The notes below the pieces were generated by a model. The model did no database searches, was not told where the DNA came from, and saw only the letters and a list, made by a program, of their open reading frames with translations. DNA of 64,000 bases from Nocardia lijiangensis NBRC 108240 (lineage in GTDB: Bacteria; Actinomycetota; Actinomycetes; Mycobacteriales; Mycobacteriaceae), in NCBI RefSeq assembly GCF_001613045.1, contig NZ_BDBP01000058.1, positions 1 to 64,000 of the forward strand, written 5' to 3'. Below are positions 49,282-57,815 of this stretch, one piece after another (the first letter of the stretch is position 1; the number at the start of each line of letters is the position of its first letter). Both the position numbers and the translations under genes were made by a program.

Positions 49282-49863
49282 ATGATGTCCACAACCGACC
49301 GGCGCACCCTGATCGTGGACGCGGCCATCGAGTTGATCGCCCGCCGCGGGATTCGCGCGCTCACGCACCGGGCGCTGGACACGGCGCTGGAGCTGCCGCC
49401 CGGATCGTCCTCCTACTACTTCCGCACCAAACGCGCACTCGTCGAGGCGATCACCGACCGGATTTCCTCTCGTTCCCGCGCCGATTTCACCGCCGCAGGT
49501 TTCGCCGCCCCCGACGCGGCCGACCTCCCCGCCATCGCGCACGGCATCGCGGTCTGGCTGGACCGCCTCCTCCTCGAACGCCGCGACCATTTGATCGCCC
49601 GGCACGCACTGATCGTCGACCTGATCGGCGACCGAGAGCTACACGCCCGGCTCGCCAACAGCCTCTTCTCCATGGACCGCGCCCGAGCCCTCTTCCGCGC
49701 CAACAACTTCCCCGACCCGGACACCGCCGCCGCCGACTTCATCGCGGTCCTGGAGGGCGCGGTCTTCGACCGCTTCGCAGGCAACCGCAGCGATCTCCCC
49801 GCAGGCACCCCTGCCAGCATCACCCAACTGACCACCCTCTTATCCAAGTACCTCCGCCCCTGA
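49282..49863 (+). CDS. TetR-family regulator
   Basis: 193 residues from ATG 49282 (or 49285, which has a better distance to AAAGG). HTH: THRALDTALELPPGSSSYYF, then RTKRALVEAITDRISSR. The C-terminal domain is helical. It likely represses through the CTCTACA palindromes immediately upstream. A decayed copy of its last ~90 bases follows at 49883-49957. Confidence 0.9.
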   Translation: MMSTTDRRTLIVDAAIELIARRGIRALTHRALDTALELPPGSSSYYFRTKRALVEAITDRISSRSRADFTAAGFAAPDAADLPAIAHGIAVWLDRLLLERRDHLIARHALIVDLIGDRELHARLANSLFSMDRARALFRANNFPDPDTAAADFIAVLEGAVFDRFAGNRSDLPAGTPASITQLTTLLSKYLRP

Positions 49864-49882
49864 CCCCGTCACGGCCCTAAAC

Positions 49883-49957
49883 CGCTTCGCGGGCAACCAC
49901 AGTGCTCTGCCTGCGCACCCCGCCCCAACTCACCACCCTCCTATCGCCCACCTCCGC
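49883..49957 (+). repeat. Degenerate duplicate of the TetR gene 3' end
   Basis: CGCTTCGCGGGCAACC...ACTCACCACCCTCCTATC...CACCTCCGC follows the order of CGCTTCGCAGGCAACC...ACTGACCACCCTCTTATC...TACCTCCGC at 49771-49857, with substitutions and small deletions. It is non-coding and lies just after the gene, so it is a tandem duplication remnant. Confidence 0.65.
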
Positions 49958-49984
49958 AACCCCGCCCTCGCAGATCGTCTAAAC

Positions 49985-50014
49985 GCCTCGCAGACCGCAC
50001 AACCTCTGCGAGGC
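49985..50014 (+). terminator. Hairpin after the TetR gene
   Basis: GCCTCGCAGA (49985-49994) pairs with TCTGCGAGGC (50005-50014), 10-base loop. No U-run follows, so function as terminator is uncertain. Confidence 0.45.
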
Positions 50015-50088
50015 GTGTAGACGGTCTGCGAAGTCGGCGCCCGCCGCCACAATGACGTTCACGGCGCACCGCGGCGAACATGCCAGCG

Positions 50089-50151
50089 CCACACAACTTT
50101 CGCACGCCTCACACAGGCACCGGCTGTGTGACGCATGCGAGAGGATTGTGG
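50089..50151. repeat. 63-nt extragenic palindromic repeat, copy C
   Basis: Starts CCACAC, ends TTGTGG, with the arms CGCACGCCTCACACAG and CTGTGTGACGCATGCG around GCACCGG. Identical in length and layout to copies at 1588 and 42014. It lies between the TetR gene and the convergent NUDIX gene. Confidence 0.78.
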
Positions 50152-50154
50152 GAG

Positions 50155-50592
50155 CTAGACGGGCCAGCCGCGTTGGGAGTAGGTGGCGCCGGTGAAGTAG
50201 GCGCGGATGCCTGCGGCGGGGTATTCGATGAGGTTCTTCGGCAGCGCCGTCAGTGCGAACCAGGCCAGTTCGTAGCACTTGTCGGGCTCGCGGTTGACCG
50301 GTTCGCCGGACCAGTTCACGGCTTCGAAGAACAGGCCGAGGCGGGATTCGCGGCCCGGGGAGACGACGTGGGCGGTGTGGATGTGGCGCAGATCGGCGGG
50401 GTCGACGACCACGCCGATCTCCTCCATCGCTTCGCGGGCCGTGGCCGCGGTAGCCGACTCCCCCGACTCGAGCTTGCCCGCGGGCAGGTGCCAGCGCCCG
50501 TCGAACTCGTCCGCGCTGCGCCGCTTGCTCAACAGCACTTCGCCCGCGCGGACGAGCAGGATGTGGACGTCGACGATGTGCCGGTCGGTCAT
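50155..50592 (-). CDS. NUDIX hydrolase
   Basis: 145 residues from ATG 50592, preceded by GGGAGGAG; a longer form from ATG 50628 is not needed. NUDIX box: GKLESGESATAATAREAMEE, then IGV. The pattern HLPAGKLESGES and the C-terminal SQRGWPV suggest a nucleotide-sanitising enzyme. It follows ltp2 by 69 bases on the same strand and may be read through from the side-chain operon. Confidence 0.92.
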   Translation of the reverse strand: MTDRHIVDVHILLVRAGEVLLSKRRSADEFDGRWHLPAGKLESGESATAATAREAMEEIGVVVDPADLRHIHTAHVVSPGRESRLGLFFEAVNWSGEPVNREPDKCYELAWFALTALPKNLIEYPAAGIRAYFTGATYSQRGWPV

Positions 50593-50661
50593 GAGACTCC
50601 TCCCGTGGCGGCGAACGTGCCGCTCCAACCTACGGGTTGTGTCCCCCGTCGTTCCGGCAAA

Positions 50662-51840
50662 TCAGTTGGCGCTGAGGACCAGGCCGGAGGTGGGGACGCC
50701 GGTGCCCGCGGTGACCAGGATGTTGTGCAGCGCGTCGACCTGGTTGACCGAGGTGCCGCGGATCTGGCGTACCGCCTCGGCGATGCCGTTCATGCCGTGG
50801 ATGTAGGCCTCGCCCAGCTGGCCGCCGTGCGTGTTGAGCGGCAGCCTGCCGCCGAGCTCGATGGCTCCGTCCTTGATGAACTCCTTGGCTTCGCCGCGGC
50901 CGCAGAACCCGAGTTCCTCGAGCTGCATGAGCACGAACGGGGTGAAGTGGTCGTAGAGGATGGCGGCCTGCATGTCCTGCGGGCCCAATCCGCTTTGCGC
51001 CCACAGCTGTTCGCCGACGAGCCCCATTTCCGGCAGGCCGGACATGGCGTCGCGGTAGTAGCTCGTCATCACGTACTGGTCCGCGCCGGAGCCCTGCGCG
51101 GCGCCGGCGATCACCGCGGGCCGCTGCGGCAGGTCGCGCGCCCGCTCGACGCTGGTCACCACGATCGCCACGCCGCCGTCGGATTCCTGGCAGCAGTCGA
51201 GCAGGTGCAGCGGTTCGGCGATCCAGCGCGAATTCTGGTGGTCTTCCAGGGTGATCGGCTTGCCGTAGAAGAAGGCGTCCGGGTTCACCGCGGCGTGCTT
51301 GCGGTCCGCGACGGCGACCCGGCCGAAGTCCTCGCTGGTGGCGCCGTAGACGTGCATGTAGCGGCGCGCGACCATGGCGACCTGGGCGGCGGGCGTGCCG
51401 AGTCCCTGCGGATAGGACCAGCCCGCGTCGATGCCCGAGGAGGTGGGCGCGGTCGCCAGCGCCGTGGAGAACTGGCCGAACCGCGAGACCGAGCGCTCGT
51501 TGAAGGCGCGGTAGGCCACCACCACGTCGGCGACACCGGTGGCCACCGCCATGGCGGCCTGCTGCACGGTCGCGCAAGCCGCGCCGCCGCCGTAGCCGAT
51601 GTGGCTGAAGAACTTCAGCTGCGGAATACCCGTCGCCCTGGCGACCGCCGCCTGGGTGTTGGTGTCCATGGTGAAGGTGGTCAGGCCGTCCACGTCGGCG
51701 GGCGTCAGGCCCGCGTCGGCGAGCGCGGCCGTGACCGCCTCGGCCGCCAAACGCAACTCGCTGCGACCGGAGTCCTTGGAGAAATCGGTGGCGCCGATGC
51801 CGACGATGGCGGCACGTCCCGACAGTGTCTTCTCAGTCAT
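50662..51840 (-). CDS. ltp2: Steroid side-chain aldolase (thiolase-like lipid-transfer protein)
   Basis: 392 residues from ATG 51840. Thiolase-fold protein: GYGGGAACATVQQAAMAVAT, DAFFYGKPITLEDHQNSRWI, LPLNTHGGQLGEAYIHGMNG. In M. tuberculosis Ltp2 with the DUF35 domain of ChsH2 cleaves the 17-hydroxy side-chain CoA thioester to release propionyl-CoA and androstenedione. It overlaps chsH1 by 8 bases and ends the operon 57669 to 50662. Confidence 0.95.
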   Translation of the reverse strand: MTEKTLSGRAAIVGIGATDFSKDSGRSELRLAAEAVTAALADAGLTPADVDGLTTFTMDTNTQAAVARATGIPQLKFFSHIGYGGGAACATVQQAAMAVATGVADVVVAYRAFNERSVSRFGQFSTALATAPTSSGIDAGWSYPQGLGTPAAQVAMVARRYMHVYGATSEDFGRVAVADRKHAAVNPDAFFYGKPITLEDHQNSRWIAEPLHLLDCCQESDGGVAIVVTSVERARDLPQRPAVIAGAAQGSGADQYVMTSYYRDAMSGLPEMGLVGEQLWAQSGLGPQDMQAAILYDHFTPFVLMQLEELGFCGRGEAKEFIKDGAIELGGRLPLNTHGGQLGEAYIHGMNGIAEAVRQIRGTSVNQVDALHNILVTAGTGVPTSGLVLSAN

Positions 51841-52237
51841 TGGAACCCCGCAGAGCGATAACGACTTTCGCCGTGATGTGGTCGCCGAGGCTGTCGCGCC
51901 CGACGACGTCGATGTGGATGTCCTCGCCCTCGACCGCGCTCACCGTGCCGGTGAGGGTCAGCGTGTCGCCCGCGTACAGCGGCACCCCGAGGCGCAGCGC
52001 GATCGACTTCACGATGGCGCGCGGGCCCGCCCAGTCGGTGACGAAGCGCTGCACCAGGCCGGTGTCGGTGAGGATGTTGACGAAGATATCCTTGGATCCG
52101 CGCGCGACGGCCTTGTCCCTGTCGTGGTGCACGTCCTGGAAATCGCGGGTCGCGAGGGCCGTGCTGATCACGAAGGTCGGATCGGCGTGCACGACCAGCT
52201 CGGGCAGCGTCGCGCCGACCGCGGCAGTCGCTGTCAT
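51833..52237 (-). CDS. chsH1: Steroid enoyl-CoA hydratase, beta subunit
   Basis: 134 residues from ATG 52237, overlapping the chsH2 stop (ATGA). Single hot-dog domain with RDFQDVHHDRDKAVARGSKD (hydratase His/Asp motif) and IFVNILTDTGLVQRFVTDWA. It forms the hydratase heterotetramer with the MaoC domain of ChsH2, which hydrates 3-oxo-4,17-pregnadiene-20-carboxyl-CoA. Confidence 0.95.
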   Translation of the reverse strand: MTATAAVGATLPELVVHADPTFVISTALATRDFQDVHHDRDKAVARGSKDIFVNILTDTGLVQRFVTDWAGPRAIVKSIALRLGVPLYAGDTLTLTGTVSAVEGEDIHIDVVGRDSLGDHITAKVVIALRGSND

Positions 52238-53172
52238 GCGGTCACCGTCCAATAAGGCAGGGCGGCCTCGTCGTCGAGCTTCTCGAACTCCACCCGCACC
52301 GGCAGGCCGACCTCGACCTCGGCAGGGTCGATGCCCCGCAGTTCACCGAGCATGCGCACGCCCTCCTCCAATTCGACCAGCGCGACCACGAACGGCAGTT
52401 GCCGCCCAGGCACTTTCGGCGCGTGGTGCACGACGTAGCTGAACACCGTGCCGCGCCCCGAAGCGACCGCGTACTCGGTCGGCTTCGACTTGTCCTGCCA
52501 CAGCGCGGGGATCGGCGGATGCCGCAGCGTGCCGTCCGGCAGCTTCTGGATCCGCAGCTCGCCGAGCTTCGTTCCTTCCCAGAAGAATTCGGTGTCCAGG
52601 GAGACCAGCGGCTTGACCCGCTCACCCGCGGGCTTCGGAGCCGCGGCGGCCGTGCCCGGCGCGAATTTCAGGATGCGGAACAGCATTTCGGTGACGAGCT
52701 CGTCGCCCACCCGCCACGACGTGCGGAAAGTGACGAACCAGCCGTCGCCGAGCCCGGTGCGCTTGGGCCCCGTGATGCTCTCCAGGCGACTGGTGACGAT
52801 CACCTGTTCGCCGGGCACCAGGTAGCGGTGGTAGATCTGCTCGCAGTTGGTGCCGACCACCGAGGTGAAGCCCGCCTCGTCGAGCAGCTCTGTGGTGCCC
52901 GCCAGCGGATCGTCCGGCGGGCGAACGCCGTTGAGCCCGAACATGGTCCACACTTGCGCCATGGCGGGCGGCGCGACGATGCCGGGGTGGCCCGCGGCGC
53001 GGGCGGCCTCCTCGTCGACGTAGATCGGGTTGGTGTCGCCGATGGCCTCGACCCAGTTGTTGATCATCGGCTGGTTCACCGGGTCGCGCGCGAGGCGCGG
53101 TGCGCACTCGCCCGCCGCGATGATCTTCTCGGCGGCGGCGACGATCGCTTCCGGCGTTGACGTGTCCGGCAC
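52234..53172 (-). CDS. chsH2: Steroid enoyl-CoA hydratase alpha subunit with DUF35 domain
   Basis: 312 residues from ATG 53172. The N-terminal hot-dog domain (NNWVEAIGDTNPIYVDEEAA and GHPGIVAPPAMAQVWTMFGL) is followed by a C-terminal DUF35/OB domain (about 185-312; LRIQKLPDGTLRHPPIPALW, FSYVVHHAPKVPGRQLPFVV). The DUF35 domain docks and activates Ltp2; the N-terminal domain pairs with ChsH1. The canonical four-Cys DUF35 zinc site is not evident, as in other ChsH2 proteins. Confidence 0.95.
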   Translation of the reverse strand: MPDTSTPEAIVAAAEKIIAAGECAPRLARDPVNQPMINNWVEAIGDTNPIYVDEEAARAAGHPGIVAPPAMAQVWTMFGLNGVRPPDDPLAGTTELLDEAGFTSVVGTNCEQIYHRYLVPGEQVIVTSRLESITGPKRTGLGDGWFVTFRTSWRVGDELVTEMLFRILKFAPGTAAAAPKPAGERVKPLVSLDTEFFWEGTKLGELRIQKLPDGTLRHPPIPALWQDKSKPTEYAVASGRGTVFSYVVHHAPKVPGRQLPFVVALVELEEGVRMLGELRGIDPAEVEVGLPVRVEFEKLDDEAALPYWTVTA

Positions 53173-53189
53173 GACGCGGCTCCTTCTTC

Positions 53190-54428
53190 TTATCGGGGTA
53201 CTCGCGGCAGGTTCAATCCGGCGGTGGCGACGAGTTCACGCATGATCTCGTTGACGCCGCCGCCGAAGGTCACCACGAGGTTCTGTTTGGTGCGCCGGTC
53301 CAGCCAGGTGAGCAGTTCGGCGGTGGCGGGCTCGGCCGGGTCGCCGTGGCGGCCGACGAGCTCCTCGGCAAGGCGGCCCGCTTCCTGGAGGGACTCGGTG
53401 GAGAACACTTTGGTGGCCGACGCGTCGGCGATGACCTGGGATTGGTCGCCGTCGACTCCGGCGGCGTCAGCGACGGGCCCGGAGGCGGTAGCGGAGCGTG
53501 ACCACGCAGGGCCCCGCTCGCGCCGCCCATCAGACGCTGCGGCGACCTGCCAGTTCAGCAGTTCGTTGAGCCGGACCATGGCGTGCATGCGGCCCAGCGA
53601 GCGCTGCACGTCGGATTCGGCGAGCAGCCCGCGCGGTCGCGCCCAGTCGCGCACCCGGTCGTAGAGCTGTTCGATCTTGCCCGACGGGCCGAGGCTCACC
53701 CGCTCGTGATTGAGCTGGGTGGTGATCAGCCGCCAGCCCCGGTTCTCCTCGCCGACCAGCATGTCGGCCGGGACGCGGACGTTGTCGAAATAGGTGGCGT
53801 TGGTGTGGTGGGCGCCGTCGCAGGTGATGATCGGCGTCCAGGAGTAGCCGGGGTCCTTGGTGTCCACGATCAGGATCGTGATGCCGCGGTGGCGCGAATC
53901 CACCGTGCCGGTGCGGCAGGCCAGCCAGACGTAATCGGCCTCGTGCGCGCCGGTGGTGAAGATCTTCTGCCCGTTGACGATCCAGTCACCGGAGGCGTCG
54001 CGGACGGCGCTGGTGCGCAGCGAGGCCAGGTCGGTGCCCGCCTCCGGCTCGGAGTAGCCGATCGCGAAATGGATGTCGCCGGAAAGGATTCCGGGCAGGA
54101 ACTTCTGCTTCTGCGCGTCGGTGCCGTAGGACTGCAAGGTCGGGCCGACGGTCAGCAGCGTCACCAGCGGCAGCGGGACATCCGCCCGCACCGCCTCGTT
54201 GAAGAAGATCTGCTGTTCGACGGGCCCGAAACCCTGCCCGCCGTATTCCTTCGGCCAGCCGACGCCGAGCCAACCGTCGCGGCCCATGCGCCGCACGACG
54301 GCGCGGTAGGCGTCGCCGTGCCGGTTCACCTGCATCTCGGCCTCCTCTTCGGGAGTGACGAGATCGGCGAAGTACGTGCGGAGTTCGTCGCGCAGCGCGC
54401 GCTGCTCGGCGGTCAGATCGATGAACAT
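53190..54428 (-). CDS. chsE2: Steroid side-chain acyl-CoA dehydrogenase, beta subunit (FadE29-like)
   Basis: 412 residues from ATG 54428. Landmarks: WPKEYGGQGFGPVEQQIFFN, AIGYSEPEAGTDLASLRTSA, GQKIFTTGAHEADYVWLACR, TTQLNHERVSLGPSGKIEQL. With ChsE1 it forms the alpha2beta2 dehydrogenase for the propionyl side chain. It is about 25 residues longer than M. tuberculosis FadE29 (387). The excess is an in-frame low-complexity segment around residues 298-333 (RRERGPAWSRSATASGPVAD, then AAGVDGDQS) inside the C-terminal helical domain. Start overlaps chsE1 by 16 bases. Confidence 0.94.
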   Translation of the reverse strand: MFIDLTAEQRALRDELRTYFADLVTPEEEAEMQVNRHGDAYRAVVRRMGRDGWLGVGWPKEYGGQGFGPVEQQIFFNEAVRADVPLPLVTLLTVGPTLQSYGTDAQKQKFLPGILSGDIHFAIGYSEPEAGTDLASLRTSAVRDASGDWIVNGQKIFTTGAHEADYVWLACRTGTVDSRHRGITILIVDTKDPGYSWTPIITCDGAHHTNATYFDNVRVPADMLVGEENRGWRLITTQLNHERVSLGPSGKIEQLYDRVRDWARPRGLLAESDVQRSLGRMHAMVRLNELLNWQVAAASDGRRERGPAWSRSATASGPVADAAGVDGDQSQVIADASATKVFSTESLQEAGRLAEELVGRHGDPAEPATAELLTWLDRRTKQNLVVTFGGGVNEIMRELVATAGLNLPRVPR

Positions 54429-55477
54429 CTTGCTCCTAAGCGATCCAGACGGAACGACGCGCCGCCGAGCCAGCGGGCGATGTCCTTGGCCTGGGAGTAG
54501 TAGCGGTGCATCGGATGGGTCACGTCGACGCCGAGACCTCCGTGCAGGTGATGACACTTCTGCATGGCGGCGGGCAGCTCGGAGGCCACGGTATAGGCGA
54601 GCACGTCGAGGTCGTCGTCGACGCGCTCCATGTGCGCGGAGCCGGTATCGGACTGCGACAGCGCCCAGTTCGCCGAGACGGCCGCGGCGTGCAGGGTGCG
54701 GGAGACCACGTACAGGTCGCCGATCTGCTGGGCCACCGCCTGGAATTCGGCGAGCGGCCTGCCGAACTGACGGCGCACCCGCAGGTGTTCGGCGGTGAGC
54801 ACCAGCGCGCCCTTCAGCAGGCCGTCGGCGACCGAGCCGATGCTCGCGACCGCCAACCGATGCAGCTGCGCGAGGTCGCCGGGGAGCAACTGCTCGGCCG
54901 GGATCTCCACGTTGTCCAGCAGGACGCTGCCCTCGGGCAGGCCACCCGAGGACGGTGACGCCGTGCGGGTCAGGCCCGCGGCGTCGCCGTCGACGAGCGC
55001 GATGCCGGAATCGGTCGGGATCAGCAGCCAGCGCGCCTGCTCGGCGTAGGGCACCGCGACCTTGTGCCCGCTGATCCGCACGACGGACCCTTCGGCGACC
55101 GCGGTCGTCTTCGGTGTCGCGGCGAACGGCGCGCCGGGCTCGCTGAGCGCCGCGGTGAGCACCGCGCCCTTGGCGACCTCGGGATAGATCCGTTCGGCCA
55201 CCGCTTCGGGCAGCACTGGCAGCAGCGCGAGCAGCGCGATGCCCAGCGTCGGCAGGGCGGGCACCGCCACCGCGTCGGTGGCCAGCTCGGTGAGCAGCAC
55301 GGAGATCTCCGGCAGGCCCATACCGTCGCCGCCGAAGCGCTCCGGCAACGCGACGACGAGCAGGCTCGAGTCGACGAGGCTCGGCCACAGCTCCATATCG
55401 CGAGCGGATTCACGCTCCAGCAAGCTCACTACTACTTCGGCGACGGCGTCCTGGCCCTCGTCCCTGGTGAAGTCCAC
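54413..55477 (-). CDS. chsE1: Steroid side-chain acyl-CoA dehydrogenase, alpha subunit (FadE28-like)
   Basis: 354 residues from ATG 55477. N-terminal ALPERFGGDGMGLPEISVLL, C-terminal RVRRQFGRPLAEFQAVAQQI and KCHHLHGGLGVDVTHPMHRY. It is the shorter partner of ChsE2. The start is 23 bases after the fused dehydrogenase stop, so they share an operon. Confidence 0.94.
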   Translation of the reverse strand: MDFTRDEGQDAVAEVVVSLLERESARDMELWPSLVDSSLLVVALPERFGGDGMGLPEISVLLTELATDAVAVPALPTLGIALLALLPVLPEAVAERIYPEVAKGAVLTAALSEPGAPFAATPKTTAVAEGSVVRISGHKVAVPYAEQARWLLIPTDSGIALVDGDAAGLTRTASPSSGGLPEGSVLLDNVEIPAEQLLPGDLAQLHRLAVASIGSVADGLLKGALVLTAEHLRVRRQFGRPLAEFQAVAQQIGDLYVVSRTLHAAAVSANWALSQSDTGSAHMERVDDDLDVLAYTVASELPAAMQKCHHLHGGLGVDVTHPMHRYYSQAKDIARWLGGASFRLDRLGARCSSI

Positions 55478-55500
55478 GCTGTTCTCCCAGTCGAGTTCTG

Positions 55501-57669
55501 TCAGCTGTCCGTGTCGCGAGGCAGCCCGAGAATCCGCTCACCGGCCACGGTGAGCAAGATCTGTTCGGTGCCTCCCGCGATGGAAAGACAGCGCGTGAGC
55601 AGGAATTCGGTCACCTCGTCCGAATCCTGCGCACCGTTCGGTCCCGCCGCCTCCACGGCGAACTCTGCGACCGCCTGCCGGTGCCGCACACCGACCAGCT
55701 TGCGCACGCTGCTCTGCGCGCCGGGGTCGGCGCCCGCCAGCATCGCGACGGCGGCCCGCTGCTCGAGCAGCAGCCCGGCGATGGCCTCGGCGACGAAGCC
55801 GCCGAGCCGGTCGTTCCTCAGTTCCGCCCCCGGCCCGGTCGCGGGGAGCTTGGCGATGAGCTCCTCGAGCACCGGCCCGATTCCGTTGCCGCCCATCGCG
55901 ACTCGTTCGGTGGACAGCGTGGAGCGGGCGATCTTCCAGCCGTTGTTCAGCGCGCCGACCAGGCAGTCGTCGGGGACGAAGACGTCGTCGAGGAACACCT
56001 CGCTGAATCGCGCCTCGCCGGTGATCTGCACCAGCGGGCGGACCTCCAGTCCCTTGCTGCGCATATCGACCAGGAAGTAGGAGATGCCGCGGTGCTTGGG
56101 CGCGTCGGCATCGGTGCGCGCCAGGCAGATGGCCCAGTTCGCCTTGTCGCCCAACGAAGTCCAGACCTTCTGGCCGTTCAGCACCCAGCCGCCCTCGACC
56201 CGCTTGGCGGTGGTGCGCAAGGCGGCGAGGTCGGAGCCCGCACCGGGCTCGCTGAACAGCTGGCACCACACCACCTCGCCGCGCAGGGTCGGCCAGGCGA
56301 AGCGATCGATCTGTTCCGGGGTGCCGTGCTGCAACAGTGTCGGGATCGCCCACCCGCCGATGGCGAGGTCGGGCGCGGTCAGGCCGGCGCGGCGCAGCTC
56401 CTCGGAGATGACCAGCCCGGTCATCGGGTCGGCGCCGCGACCGTAGGGCGCGGGCCAGTGCGGCATCGCCAGCCCCGCGTCCACCAGTGCGTTGCGCTGT
56501 TCGCCCGCGGGCAGCGCGGCGATCGAAGCGACCTCGGCAGCCAGACCGGTGGCGGCCGCGCCGTCCACGTCGACGCCCTCGGCGGCGAAGACCCGGTCGG
56601 CGCCGGTGGTCCGGCGCATGCCCGACCGCGTCAGCTCGGTGACCCTGGCCCGCCAGCGCGCCGAGCCGCCGAGCAGCTGGCGTAGCGCCGTGGCCCTGCG
56701 CAGGTAGAAGTGGGCGTCGTGTTCCCAGGTGAAGCCGATCCCGCCGAGCACCTGGATGCAGTCCTTGGCGGTCTCCACCGCGGCGTCCAGCGCGATGGCC
56801 GCGGCGATGGCGGCCGCGATCGGCAGTTCGGCGCCGCCCTCGTCGACGGCCGCCGCGGCGTCCAGCGCGACCGAGCGGATCAGCTCGGTGCGGCACAGCA
56901 TCCACGCGCAGATGTGCTTGACCGCTTGGAAGGAACCGATCTTGCGGCCGAATTGCTCACGCACCTTGGCGTATTCGACCGCGGTGTCCAGGCACCAGCC
57001 GGCCACACCGGCGAGCTCGGCGGCGACGAGCGCCACGAGCAGGTCTTCGACGCGGTGCGCGGAGGTGAACATCCGCTCCGCGGGCACCGCGACATCGGCG
57101 CAGTGCACCCGGGCCAGCGGGGTGCTCGGGTCGGCGGAGGCGAGTTCCTCGATCCGCAGGCCCGCGGCGTCCGGCGGCACCAAGCACCAGCGCCGGCCCT
57201 CAGGGCCGGTGACGGGAAGTAGCACGGCGGTTCCGGCGGCGGCCCCGAGCACGTAGTCCCAGACACCGGTGAGCAACACCTCTTCGCCGTCGCCGGGTAC
57301 CCTCGGACTCGTCTCGGACGAAACATCCGGACCGACAACGGCGTCGAGCGCGACACCGCACGGCAGGTCCTCAGCAAGGGCGCCCGCGGTGACCAGGTTG
57401 GCAAGTGCGGTGCTGAGCACCGGCCCGCCCACCAGGTCGTGCGCCGCCTGCTCCAGCAGCACGGCGAGATCGGCGACCGACCCACCAGCGCCACCAGCGT
57501 CCTCGGCGACCGCGACCCGGAAGATCCCGAGTTCGGCCAGCGCGGGCCAGTACGCGTGCCAGAACCCGACCGGCTCGGCCCGCATTGTTGCAATCGGCCG
57601 GACCGATCCGGCCCAGCCCCGCATCGACTCCTGAACGGCTTTATGCTCGTCAGTGGTGGCGATGGTCAC
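55501..57669 (-). CDS. chsE3: Fused double acyl-CoA dehydrogenase (FadE34/ChsE3-like)
   Basis: 722 residues from GTG 57669. Two dehydrogenase halves in one chain: about 1-345 (VREQFGRKIGSFQAVKHICA, DCIQVLGGIGFTWEHDAHFY) and about 360-722 (MPHWPAPYGRGADPMTGLVI, QLFSEPGAGSDLAALRTTAK, GQKVWTSLGDKANWAICLAR). Fusion replaces the alpha2beta2 pair. FadE34 in M. tuberculosis acts on steroid C5 and bile-acid-type side chains. It is divergent from kstR as in M. tuberculosis Rv3573c-Rv3574, but here it also heads the chsE1-ltp2 genes. Confidence 0.94.
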   Translation of the reverse strand: MTIATTDEHKAVQESMRGWAGSVRPIATMRAEPVGFWHAYWPALAELGIFRVAVAEDAGGAGGSVADLAVLLEQAAHDLVGGPVLSTALANLVTAGALAEDLPCGVALDAVVGPDVSSETSPRVPGDGEEVLLTGVWDYVLGAAAGTAVLLPVTGPEGRRWCLVPPDAAGLRIEELASADPSTPLARVHCADVAVPAERMFTSAHRVEDLLVALVAAELAGVAGWCLDTAVEYAKVREQFGRKIGSFQAVKHICAWMLCRTELIRSVALDAAAAVDEGGAELPIAAAIAAAIALDAAVETAKDCIQVLGGIGFTWEHDAHFYLRRATALRQLLGGSARWRARVTELTRSGMRRTTGADRVFAAEGVDVDGAAATGLAAEVASIAALPAGEQRNALVDAGLAMPHWPAPYGRGADPMTGLVISEELRRAGLTAPDLAIGGWAIPTLLQHGTPEQIDRFAWPTLRGEVVWCQLFSEPGAGSDLAALRTTAKRVEGGWVLNGQKVWTSLGDKANWAICLARTDADAPKHRGISYFLVDMRSKGLEVRPLVQITGEARFSEVFLDDVFVPDDCLVGALNNGWKIARSTLSTERVAMGGNGIGPVLEELIAKLPATGPGAELRNDRLGGFVAEAIAGLLLEQRAAVAMLAGADPGAQSSVRKLVGVRHRQAVAEFAVEAAGPNGAQDSDEVTEFLLTRCLSIAGGTEQILLTVAGERILGLPRDTDS

Positions 57670-57704
57670 ACTCCAACCCGCCTTTCCGGCGTGACTCCCA
57701 CACC

Positions 57705-57718
57705 TAGAACATGTTCTA
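57705..57718. promoter_or_regulatory. KstR box in the kstR / side-chain operon divergent promoter
   Basis: TAGAACATGTTCTA is a perfect 14-bp palindrome and full match to TnnAACnnGTTnnA. It lies 36 bases upstream of GTG 57669 and 98 bases upstream of kstR, consistent with autoregulation and repression of the six-gene operon. Confidence 0.92.
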
Positions 57719-57815
57719 ATATCCTAGCCGGGCGGAAGTCAAGAGACGGCCATCCGTACCGGCTAGCACCGCGCGCCAGGCCGACGTACGACGTTCGAGG
57801 AAAGGACCCTTTTCG

